Part shown: piece after piece, positions 9,107-16,670 of the stretch | How positions within the stretch are numbered: the stretch's first letter is position 1 | Layout of the letters: each line of letters opens with the position of its first letter | DNA from: PRO6 sp035565775 | GTDB taxonomy: Bacteria; Pseudomonadota; Alphaproteobacteria; Rhizobiales; Xanthobacteraceae | DNA: 64,000 bases | Direction of reading: 5' to 3' | Assembly: GCA_035565775.1 (NCBI GenBank) | Contig: DATMRW010000009.1 | Coordinates: 74,598-138,597 of the forward strand | The notes under the pieces: model-generated | What the model was told of the DNA's origin: nothing | The model's input: only the letters and a program-made list of their open reading frames with translations | The model's database searches: none | Made by a program: the position numbers and the translations under genes

Positions 9107-9865
9107 TTACGATCCTGTTCCTGTGGCCAGACCGCCGAAACGGCGTTCCCGCCGCCCGTATTCGGCAATGGCTTCCATGAGTGCCGCCTTGTCGAAATCG
9201 GGCCAGTGGACCGGGACAAAGACCAGTTCACTATAGGCGGCCTGCCACATGAGAAAATTCGAAAGTCGCTGCTCGCCGCTGGTGCGGACGATCAGATCGG
9301 GATCGGGAATATCCTGCGTATCAAGATAGCGGCCAAGCGTCTTTTCGTCGATCGTCGCCGGATCGCGCTGGCCGGAGGCCACCTCGAGGGCGATGCGGCG
9401 GGCCGCATTGGCGATTTCCTGGCGCGAGCCGTAGTTGAACGCGACCACCAGCTCCAGGCGGGTGTTGGCGCGCGTCAGCTCTTCGGCCTCATCGAGCAGA
9501 TTGCGGATGTCGCTGTCCAGCCCGTCGCGCTCGCCGATCACCCGCACCCGCACGCCGTCGCGGTGCAATGTCGCAAGGTCGTTGCGGATGAAGCGGCGCA
9601 GCAGGCTGAACAGGTCGCCGATCTCGGAGGCCGGGCGCGCCCAGTTCTCCGAGCTGAACGAGAAGATCGTCAGATAGGAGATGCCCAGCTCGCTCGCTGC
9701 GCGGACGATCCGCCGCAGCGCCTCGACGCCGCGGCGATGCCCCTCGACGCGCGGCAGCCCGCGCGCAGCCGCCCACCGGCCATTGCCGTCCATGATGATG
9801 GCGACATGGCGGGGACTTTCGGACTGACCCGTCATTGCGGTAGCGGGCATAGCGGCTTTGGGCAT
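9107..9865 (-). CDS. uppS: Isoprenyl transferase (undecaprenyl diphosphate synthase)
   Basis: Cis-prenyltransferase that builds undecaprenyl diphosphate, the lipid carrier for peptidoglycan and surface polysaccharides. The 252-residue protein shows the conserved motif IIMDGNGRWA (catalytic Asp26), FSFSSENW, and the C-terminal RTSGEQRLSNF and VHWPDF elements. The N-terminal ~18 residues before the family core are poorly conserved, so the start could lie at Met11. Eleven bases separate it from frr. Confidence 0.96.
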   Translation of the reverse strand: MPKAAMPATAMTGQSESPRHVAIIMDGNGRWAAARGLPRVEGHRRGVEALRRIVRAASELGISYLTIFSFSSENWARPASEIGDLFSLLRRFIRNDLATLHRDGVRVRVIGERDGLDSDIRNLLDEAEELTRANTRLELVVAFNYGSRQEIANAARRIALEVASGQRDPATIDEKTLGRYLDTQDIPDPDLIVRTSGEQRLSNFLMWQAAYSELVFVPVHWPDFDKAALMEAIAEYGRRERRFGGLATGTGS

Positions 9866-9876
9866 CGTGGCAATCC

Positions 9877-10440
9877 TCAGACCGTGAGGATCTCCTTCTC
9901 CTTGGTCGCCAGAAGTTCATCCACCTCCGCAATGGACCCGTCCGTCACCTTCTGAACCTCGGTTCCCATGCGGGTCTGATCGTCCTCGGAGATCTCGCCC
10001 TTCTTCTCGAGCTTCTTGATCATATCAAGGCCGTCGCGGCGAACGTGACGGATCGCGACGCGCGCCGCTTCCGCATATTTGTGCGCAACCTTGACGAGAT
10101 CCTTGCGGCGCTCTTCGTTCAGCTCAGGAACGCGCATGCGCAGCACCTGCCCCTCGGTCGCCGGGCTGAGGCCGAGGTTGGAATTGATGATCGCCTTCTC
10201 GACGGCGTGGACCATCGAGCGGTCCCAGACCTGCACCGTGATCAGGCGCGGCTCCGGCACGCTGACCGTCGCGACCTGGTTGAGCGGCATCGAGCTGCCA
10301 TATGCCTCGACCTGCACCGGCTCCACCATCGAGGCCGACGCGCGCCCGGTGCGCAGACCGCCCAGCTCATGCTTGAGCGATTGCAGCGCGCCCTGCATCC
10401 GGCGCTTGAGATCATTGATGTCGAAATTCTCCGACGACAT
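9877..10440 (-). CDS. frr: Ribosome recycling factor
   Basis: Releases mRNA and tRNA from the post-termination ribosome together with EF-G. It is a 187-residue, highly charged helical protein with the family features LGGLRTGRAS near residue 27 and LNEERRKDLVK near residue 108, and the C-terminal EVDELLATKEKEI helix. A purine-rich ribosome site (AAAGGAGAG) precedes the ATG. It lies between pyrH and uppS. Confidence 0.98.
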   Translation of the reverse strand: MSSENFDINDLKRRMQGALQSLKHELGGLRTGRASASMVEPVQVEAYGSSMPLNQVATVSVPEPRLITVQVWDRSMVHAVEKAIINSNLGLSPATEGQVLRMRVPELNEERRKDLVKVAHKYAEAARVAIRHVRRDGLDMIKKLEKKGEISEDDQTRMGTEVQKVTDGSIAEVDELLATKEKEILTV

Positions 10441-10498
10441 ATCGCTCTCCTTTTATTTTCTCGATCACACCCGGCCGCGCATACGGCAGCCGAAGAAC

Positions 10499-11215
10499 TC
10501 AACCGGCAACGATCGTCCCCTGGCCCTTGCCGCTCAGGATGGCACCGATTGAACCCGGCTCTGCGATCGAAAATACAATGATAGGCAACGACGTATCGCG
10601 GGCAAGCGCGAATGCCGTCGCATCCATGACTTTATACCCGCCTTCGAGCGCCATCGAATGGGTCAGGCGATCAAATCGTTTCGCCGACGGGTCCTTTTTC
10701 GGATCGGCACTGTAAACGCCATCGACATTGGTGGCCTTGAGCACGGCCTGGGCCCCGATTTCCGCCGCGCGCAGCACCGCCGTCGTGTCGGTGGTGAAGA
10801 ACGGGTTTCCGGTGCCGCCGGCCAGAAGCACGATCCGGCCCTCGGCGAGATGGCGCTGGGCCGCGTCGCGGGTGAACAGTTCGCAGACTTCGGGCATCAG
10901 CAGCGCCGACAGCGTCCGTGCCGGAAAACCGCGACGCTCCAGCGCTGCCTCGAGCGCGAGGCAATTCATCACCGTGGCCAGCATACCCATGGTGTCGCCG
11001 GTCGGGCGCGAAACGCCGCGCGAGGACACCTCGACCCCGCGAAAAATGTTGCCGCCGCCGACGACGACAGCAATTTCGACCCCCTGCCCGCGGGCCTCGA
11101 CGAGATCATTGGCAATACGGTCGATGGTCGGCTGGTCGATGCCAAAGGCCTTGTCGCCGGCGAGATACTCGCCGGAGAGCTTGATAACAACTCGGCGATA
11201 TTCGGGCTGGTCCAT
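10499..11215 (-). CDS. pyrH: UMP kinase
   Basis: Phosphorylates UMP to UDP; an allosteric hexamer of the amino acid kinase fold. The 238 residues begin RRVVIKLSGEYL, then VVVGGGNIFRG (phosphate-binding), DTMGMLATVMN (UMP site) and ATNVDGVYSADP (ATP site). AGGAAG sits seven bases before the ATG. Adjacent to frr; separated from tsf by 359 bases containing a hairpin. Confidence 0.97.
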   Translation of the reverse strand: MDQPEYRRVVIKLSGEYLAGDKAFGIDQPTIDRIANDLVEARGQGVEIAVVVGGGNIFRGVEVSSRGVSRPTGDTMGMLATVMNCLALEAALERRGFPARTLSALLMPEVCELFTRDAAQRHLAEGRIVLLAGGTGNPFFTTDTTAVLRAAEIGAQAVLKATNVDGVYSADPKKDPSAKRFDRLTHSMALEGGYKVMDATAFALARDTSLPIIVFSIAEPGSIGAILSGKGQGTIVAG

Positions 11216-11574
11216 GATCGATCACTTCCTAAACCGAGACGGGAGCATCGTCCCCGCAGGCGTTGACGGATTGGCCGAAAGGCATCGGCAAACCCAAGGA
11301 AACCACCGCCTTTTCAACAAGATACTAGACTGTCTTACGTCGCGGCACCAAGTCGGGAGTATCGCGGATACAAAAGCAAGATCCCTTACCTTATCCGTTT
11401 CCCGTCCCCGGCGGGCAAAGCTGTCCACCTCGCCCGGCAAGGGTTTGGCGCATCTTCGCCACTGACGCAAGCGCCAGACGCAATCATCCTCGGGACAGAG
11501 GCCCGAGGATGAGGTTCAGTGCAGGACGCCGGCCACGCAGACCGGCTGTCGTCAGGCAGCAACCAGGCCGTGAA
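11216..11574 (-). other. tsf-pyrH intergenic region (359 bases)
   Basis: No credible gene lies here. It contains the hairpin at 11485-11511 just after tsf and must hold the pyrH promoter, but I cannot identify a confident -35/-10 pair by eye. The short frames on both strands have no ribosome site and no recognisable protein features. Confidence 0.5.
11485..11511 (-). terminator. Hairpin after tsf (probable terminator)
   Basis: A perfect 10-bp stem (CATCCTCGGG against CCCGAGGATG) with a 7-base loop begins 64 bases after the tsf stop. The sequence after it on the minus strand (ATTGCGTC) is not strongly T-rich, so it may be a weak terminator or an RNA-stabilising hairpin. Confidence 0.5.
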
Positions 11575-12498
11575 TCAGGCCTTGCCGGTGACCGCCGCGA
11601 CTTCCGCCGCGAAATCGGTTTCCTGCTTCTCGATGCCTTCGCCGAGCGCGTAGCGCACGAAGCCAGCCAGCTTGATCGGCGCGCCGACCTTGCCCTCGGC
11701 TTCCTTGACTGCCTGGCCGACCGACTTGCCGGTGTCGTGGATGAAGGCCTGCTCGACGAGGCAGACTTCCTTGAAGTAGGTCTTCATGCCGGATTCGACG
11801 ATCTTCTGGATCACGTTCTCCGGCTTGCCCTGCTCGCGGTGCTTGGAGGCCAGAACCTCCTTCTCGCGGTTGAGGACTTCCGGATCGACACCGGTCGAGT
11901 CGAGCGCAACCGGGCTGGTGGCCGCGACATGCATCGCGATCTGGCGCGCGAGCGCCGCCAGCTCATCGGCATTGCCGGTCGACTCGAGCGCGACGAGCAC
12001 GCCGATCTTGCCGGCGCCCTCGATGGTGGCGCCGTGGATGTAGCTGGCGACCACGCCATTCTCGACCGACAGCTCGGCCGCGCGGCGGAGCGTCATGTTC
12101 TCGCCGATGGTGGCGATCGCGTCGGCAATCGCCGACTCGACGGTCACGCCGCCCATGTTGGCCGCGTTGATCTTGGCAACGTCGCCGCCGACCTCGAGGG
12201 CGACCTTGGCGATGCCCGTGACGAGCTTCTGGAACTGCTCGTTGCGCGCGACGAAGTCGGTCTCGGCATTGACCTCGACGACGACACCCTTGTTGCCGCT
12301 GGTCAGCGCGCCGATGAGACCCTCAGCCGCGACACGGCCGGCCTTCTTGGCGGCCTTGGAGAGGCCCTTCTTGCGCAGCCAATCAACAGCCGCCTCGATG
12401 TCACCGTTGTTCTCGGTGAGCGCGAGTTTGCAGTCCATCATGCCTGCGCCGGTCTTGTCGCGCAGTTCCTTGACCATCGCTGCCGAAATTGCCGCCAT
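11575..12498 (-). CDS. tsf: Elongation factor Ts
   Basis: Guanine-nucleotide exchange factor for EF-Tu. The 307-residue protein starts with the N-terminal UBA-like domain (VKELRDKTGAGMMDCKLAL, residues 9-27), followed by the core with VEVNAETDFVARN, both signature regions of EF-Ts. It is downstream of rpsB but separated by a terminator-like hairpin. Confidence 0.98.
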   Translation of the reverse strand: MAAISAAMVKELRDKTGAGMMDCKLALTENNGDIEAAVDWLRKKGLSKAAKKAGRVAAEGLIGALTSGNKGVVVEVNAETDFVARNEQFQKLVTGIAKVALEVGGDVAKINAANMGGVTVESAIADAIATIGENMTLRRAAELSVENGVVASYIHGATIEGAGKIGVLVALESTGNADELAALARQIAMHVAATSPVALDSTGVDPEVLNREKEVLASKHREQGKPENVIQKIVESGMKTYFKEVCLVEQAFIHDTGKSVGQAVKEAEGKVGAPIKLAGFVRYALGEGIEKQETDFAAEVAAVTGKA

Positions 12499-12744
12499 TT
12501 GAAATTCCTTTGTCTGTCAGGCCATCCGCCGCCACTTGCGGAGACCACCATACGAAACATTCACGATCATCGGGTGACGCAGCCTTCGCGCCAATTGCTG
12601 TCGGCGCCGATCGCGATTGCACTGAATCGAACCGATCCCGGACGGATCGTGACCGCTGCTAGACTTGAGCAAGCGCCGCGCGGGACTGCCACATCGGCCT
12701 TGCCGGATATGCGCGGCCACCGACAGGCCGCCGCATCCGCCGTC

Positions 12745-12793
12745 TGAAACAAAAACGGATGCGCGCCGCAGCCAAGGCCCGGCGCGCATCCGT
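12745..12793 (-). terminator. Rho-independent terminator between rpsB and tsf
   Basis: A 13-bp perfect stem, ACGGATGCGCGCC against GGCGCGCATCCGT, with a 13-base loop, followed on the minus strand by TTTTTGTTTC. It starts within 10 bases of the rpsB stop. It should end or attenuate rpsB transcription before tsf. Confidence 0.85.
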
Positions 12794-12798
12794 AAACC

Positions 12799-13788
12799 TT
12801 ACTCCGCCTCGGCGGTCAGTTCCTTGGCCTGCTTGACCCAGCCTGCGGCGCGGGCCGGAAGGCCAACCGCATCGGCGATCTGGTGGGCGCCGTCGGCATC
12901 GAGCTCGGCAAACTGCCAGTAGTGGAAGACGCCAAGATCGTTCAACTTCTTCTCGATATCGCCCGAGACGCCGGTGAGCTTCTTAAGGTCGTCGGCGACG
13001 CCGCGCGGACCGGCAAGACCCTGGAAGCCGGACGACTGGCCAACCTCTTCCTCGATCGGCGCAGCCAGCGAACCGAGATCGATACCCGCGTCGCCCTGCG
13101 CACGCGAAATGCCGTCGATGGCGGCGCGCGCGATCAGGTCGCAATACAGGCCGATCGCGCGGCCCGCATCGTCGTTACCCGGAACGACGTAGGTGATGCC
13201 CTTCGGATCGCAGTTGGTGTCGACGATCGCCGCCACCGGAATGTTGAGGCGCTGCGCCTCCTGAATGGCAATGCCTTCCTTGTTGGTATCGATCACGAAG
13301 ATCAGATCCGGCAGGCCGCCCATGTCCTTGATGCCACCGAGCGAGCGGTCGAGCTTGTCGCGCTCGCGCTGCAGGTCGAGGCGCTCTTTCTTGGTGTAGT
13401 GGCTGGCTTCCGGCGACGCGAGAATCTCGTCGAGCTGACGCAGGCGACGAATCGAACCCGAGATCGTCTTCCAGTTGGTCAGCGTGCCGCCGAGCCAGCG
13501 CGAATTCACATAGTACTGCGCCGAACGCTTCGCGGCTTCCGCGACGCCTTCCTGGGCCTGGCGCTTGGTGCCGACGAACAGGATGCGGCCGCCCTTGGCG
13601 ACGGTGTCGCTGATGACCTGCAGCGCCTTGTGCAGCATCGGCACGGTCTGCGCGAGGTCAACGATGTGGATGTTGTTGCGGGTGCCGAAAATGTACTCAG
13701 CCATTTTCGGATTCCAGCGGTGAGCCTGGTGGCCGAAGTGAACGCCCGCCTCGAGGAGCTGGCGCATGGTGAATTCAGGTAGTGCCAT
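12799..13788 (-). CDS. rpsB: 30S ribosomal protein S2 with C-terminal extension
   Basis: Small-subunit ribosomal protein S2. The core (residues 1-240) has MRQLLEAGVHFGHQ, WNPKMAEYIFG and GNDDAGRAI typical of S2. The frame continues to 329 residues, about 90 more than E. coli S2; the extra part contains GVSGDIEKKLNDLGV, a helix-hairpin-helix-like element, and ends in charged helices. Such tails are seen in Rhizobiales S2 proteins. The start at 13788 is chosen over the longer frame (13827) because GGAG lies seven bases upstream and MALPEF is the conserved start. Confidence 0.97.
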   Translation of the reverse strand: MALPEFTMRQLLEAGVHFGHQAHRWNPKMAEYIFGTRNNIHIVDLAQTVPMLHKALQVISDTVAKGGRILFVGTKRQAQEGVAEAAKRSAQYYVNSRWLGGTLTNWKTISGSIRRLRQLDEILASPEASHYTKKERLDLQRERDKLDRSLGGIKDMGGLPDLIFVIDTNKEGIAIQEAQRLNIPVAAIVDTNCDPKGITYVVPGNDDAGRAIGLYCDLIARAAIDGISRAQGDAGIDLGSLAAPIEEEVGQSSGFQGLAGPRGVADDLKKLTGVSGDIEKKLNDLGVFHYWQFAELDADGAHQIADAVGLPARAAGWVKQAKELTAEAE

Positions 13789-13893
13789 CGTATTTCTCCG
13801 GTTGTTCCTCCGGAAACGTGTGAGCATTCAGCGGCTTTGCTGGATGCCACCGGACAGCCCCATGGGCCATTGTTTCCGTGTGAGATGAGCGGC

Positions 13894-13922
13894 CTTATAG
13901 CGGCGCGGCGGATGATCCGCAA
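13894..13922 (-). promoter_or_regulatory. Candidate sigma-70 promoter of rpsB
   Basis: On the minus strand TTGCGG (13922-13917) and TATAAG (13899-13894) are separated by exactly 17 bases, a close fit to the housekeeping consensus, about 105 bases upstream of the rpsB start. The -35 element lies in the left arm of the inverted repeat described separately. Confidence 0.6.
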
Positions 13923-13961
13923 GGCGATCCACCGCTATCTCGCAGTGAAATCGCCTTGCGG
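13917..13961. repeat. 12-bp perfect inverted repeat overlapping the rpsB -35 box
   Basis: CCGCAAGGCGAT at 13917-13928 is repeated in inverse orientation as ATCGCCTTGCGG at 13950-13961, with 21 bases between. It could be an operator for rpsB, or the remains of a terminator for the region behind it; there is no T-run. Confidence 0.6.
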
Positions 13962-14004
13962 AGCGCACTTTTTGCGGAAGGGCGCGGCGTCCCTCCCCGC
14001 CCCG

Positions 14005-16443
14005 TCAGCGGCGGCAGTTCGGCGCGTTCGGCGGGCAGGCGCCCGGTCGCTGGGCCTGCGGCGGAGGCGAGGTCGGCCGCTGCATCTGCGGCGGCGGAGT
14101 CGGCCGGGCCATTGCCGGCGCCGGCTGCATGCGCGGCGGCGGCTGGAACTGGGGCCGGGCGGCGGTCGGCGGTGCGGCCGGGCGAGTCATCTGGTGCTGC
14201 GGCGGCGTCGGGCGGGCCATCGCGGGCGGCATCTGGCGCTGGGGCTGTGGCTGGGCGGCCGGCGGCTGCGGCCGGGTCATCTGGCCGGGCTGGAGATTCG
14301 GCCGCTGGGGAACCTGCGGACGGACAGCCTCGGCGGCGCCCGGACGAACGGCCTGCGCACGGTCGAACTGCGGCGCCGGCCGGACGCCGTCACGCGGCAG
14401 GTTCGGCATCGGGCGAACGCCGGGGCGATCGGTGATGCGATCCCCTCCCCGCGGCCCGGCGGGGGGCTCGTTCGGGCGGGCCATGGCAGGCGGAACCGGC
14501 CGCGCATCCGGACGCATCTGCGGTAGCGGCCTTCCGCCCGGACCGAGGTTTTGGCGATTCTCCATGCCCGGACGCCCGGCGGTTCCCGGTGCGGGAGCAC
14601 CCGGCTGCGGTGCCATGAGGCCGGGGCCGGGACGCGCCGCCGGCTGCGCGCCGGGCTGACCGGCCGGAGGCACGAGGCCCGGCAGCGGACGGCCTGCACC
14701 ACCCGGCGTTCCGGGCATCGGCCGAATGGCCCCCGGCAAGGCGGCGGCGGGCACGCCTCCCGGACCCGCTCCGGGACCCGCCGCACCAGGGATTGCGCCC
14801 GGTGCCGGACGCTGGCCCGGGGCCAGTCCGGGCCGCACCTGACGCGGCGGCGGGGCGAGCTTGCCCTGCTCGATCAGGCCGACGCGGTTGGCGATTGACG
14901 GCGGCAGGGCCGGCCCGACCGGGCGAAGCCGCTGCGAATCGATCGCCGGCCGACCCGCGCCCGGGCCGCCCGGCTGGCCGGGATGGAGCCGCTGATGCTC
15001 GATCAGGCGCTGGCGCTCGACGAGGCGGTGGCGGATCGCGTCATTGACCACGCGCGGGCGATGGAGATTGATGAAGAAAAGATCGTTGCGCGGCGGGCGG
15101 ACATAGCGCGGCGGCCGCACATAGAGCGGCAGCGGCACGAACACCGGCTCGGGCAGCTCATAGAAGCCATAGGCCGGCGGCGGCGGCGGCAGCGCGATGA
15201 AATCGGCCGGCGCCGGCGGCAGGAAGAACACCGGCGGCGGCGGTGGCGGGGCGAAGCCGTAATCGTCGAACAGCAGCGCCGGCCCGCCGAGATAGACCAG
15301 CTCATCCGGCGGCGGCGGCGGCACGTCATAGCCGATCATTGTGAAGGCCGGCGGCGGCTCAAGCGCCACGGACAGGATCGCAAGGCGCCGGCGCGCGTCG
15401 GATGCGTGCGGGCCGCTCGGGTAGCGGCGCAGATACGACCAGTAGGCCTCGGGCGTATCGGCGCGATAGGTCCGCCGCCAGGTGATCGCCTCGCGGCGGG
15501 CGGCGACGATGGCGCGGACGCGCTTGGCCATGACGTCGTCGGGATAGGCCTCGAGGAACGCCTCATAGTCGGCGAGCGTATCGCGCTCGAGCGCGGCGGT
15601 GTAGGCGTCCTGCGCGCCAAAATCCTTGATCGCGCGGGTCTGCGCCGCGATCGCCTGCTCCGGCGCGGGCGGCGCATCCGGCCCGCGCTCGAAGAACACG
15701 ATGTCGGCGTCGATCTTTTGCGTATCCCACGGGATCTGCGCGCCCTTGGTGACCTCGCTGACGCGCAGCCGGACGCGCTCGAACACATCCGGCAGGCTGA
15801 GGCCGCCGGTGCGGATCATCTCCGCCAGCGCCTGCGCGTAGGCGCCATACGGCGCCTTCTCGGCCGGGCCGAGCGTGCCGGGCGCGGCGTTCATCGCGAC
15901 AAAGATCTTGGGGTCCGGCTCGACCAGCGCGAGACCGCCGGCGAGCCTGCTCTCCCTCGCGAACGGGTTTTCGCGGGCCGCGTCGAGGACGACAATCGCC
16001 GCCTTGATCGGCAGCGCGCCGATCTGGCGCGTGTAGTCCGACAGGCGCAACCCTTCCACCGGAATGTCGGTGTCGCGCGCCATCACGGCATCGACCGGGG
16101 CAAAATAGTTTTCGCCATTCAGCTGCAGGCCAAAGCCCGCGAGATAGACGAACGCGACGGTATCGGGGCCGGATTGCTCCGCCTTCTGGACGAAATCACG
16201 AAACGCCTGCCGCAGCGCATCGCCTTCGAGATCCGCGGCGCCGACGACGTCGAAGCCCGCCGCCTGCAAGGTTTGCGCGACAAGGCCGGCATCGTTCGCG
16301 GCGGTGGCCAACGCGCCTTTGGCGTAGTTGGCGTTGCCGACAACCAGCGCAACGCGCTTTTCCGGATTCTGGGCATGGGTCGGCGCCGCAAACGACAGGC
16401 CGAACAAAACAACTGCCGACAGCAGTGCGAGATATCTCGCCAT
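14005..16443 (-). CDS. Secreted caspase-fold protein lacking catalytic His and Cys, with long Pro/Gly-rich tail
   Basis: An 812-residue protein with a signal peptide (residues 1-24, ending PTHAQ), a caspase-like (peptidase C14) domain at about residues 28-245 beginning RVALVVGNANYA, a short helical middle region, and from about residue 390 to the end a low-complexity tail very rich in Pro, Gly, Ala and Arg that ends with two cysteines (GACPPNAPNC). In active relatives the catalytic residues lie in YAGHG and DACRDNPF. Here they read LAGFG (Phe104 for His) and DAARENPF (Ala156 for Cys), so the domain should be proteolytically inactive. A binding or scaffold role in the periplasm is my inference. 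ATG at 16443 follows a GGGGGAG ribosome site; the frame open to 16467 lacks one. Confidence 0.85.
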   Translation of the reverse strand: MARYLALLSAVVLFGLSFAAPTHAQNPEKRVALVVGNANYAKGALATAANDAGLVAQTLQAAGFDVVGAADLEGDALRQAFRDFVQKAEQSGPDTVAFVYLAGFGLQLNGENYFAPVDAVMARDTDIPVEGLRLSDYTRQIGALPIKAAIVVLDAARENPFARESRLAGGLALVEPDPKIFVAMNAAPGTLGPAEKAPYGAYAQALAEMIRTGGLSLPDVFERVRLRVSEVTKGAQIPWDTQKIDADIVFFERGPDAPPAPEQAIAAQTRAIKDFGAQDAYTAALERDTLADYEAFLEAYPDDVMAKRVRAIVAARREAITWRRTYRADTPEAYWSYLRRYPSGPHASDARRRLAILSVALEPPPAFTMIGYDVPPPPPDELVYLGGPALLFDDYGFAPPPPPPVFFLPPAPADFIALPPPPPAYGFYELPEPVFVPLPLYVRPPRYVRPPRNDLFFINLHRPRVVNDAIRHRLVERQRLIEHQRLHPGQPGGPGAGRPAIDSQRLRPVGPALPPSIANRVGLIEQGKLAPPPRQVRPGLAPGQRPAPGAIPGAAGPGAGPGGVPAAALPGAIRPMPGTPGGAGRPLPGLVPPAGQPGAQPAARPGPGLMAPQPGAPAPGTAGRPGMENRQNLGPGGRPLPQMRPDARPVPPAMARPNEPPAGPRGGDRITDRPGVRPMPNLPRDGVRPAPQFDRAQAVRPGAAEAVRPQVPQRPNLQPGQMTRPQPPAAQPQPQRQMPPAMARPTPPQHQMTRPAAPPTAARPQFQPPPRMQPAPAMARPTPPPQMQRPTSPPPQAQRPGACPPNAPNCRR

Positions 16444-16475
16444 ACAACTCCCCCGATATTCGACCATCCGCTTGA

Positions 16476-16509
16476 AACACGCTCGAAGAAAAAAACACGC
16501 TCGAAGAAA
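16476..16509. repeat. Short tandem repeat, 18-base period
   Basis: AACACGCTCGAAGAAA occurs at 16476-16491 and again at 16494-16509 in the dnaE to caspase-fold gene interval. A second short direct repeat (CATCATTCAA) lies near 16580-16600. No function is evident. Confidence 0.6.
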
Positions 16510-16670
16510 GCGGCGTCGTGCTTGTATTGGCGGTTCGGCGATTTTTGGTTCGCTCGCCGCGCCGGTCAGATCAGAAACGCATCATTCAAACATCATTCAA
16601 GGCAAGTGCGGATGAACGCGGCTTGAACAAAGCAGCAGCGCCGCATCATTGGCGAAATCGGTCCCCTCGC

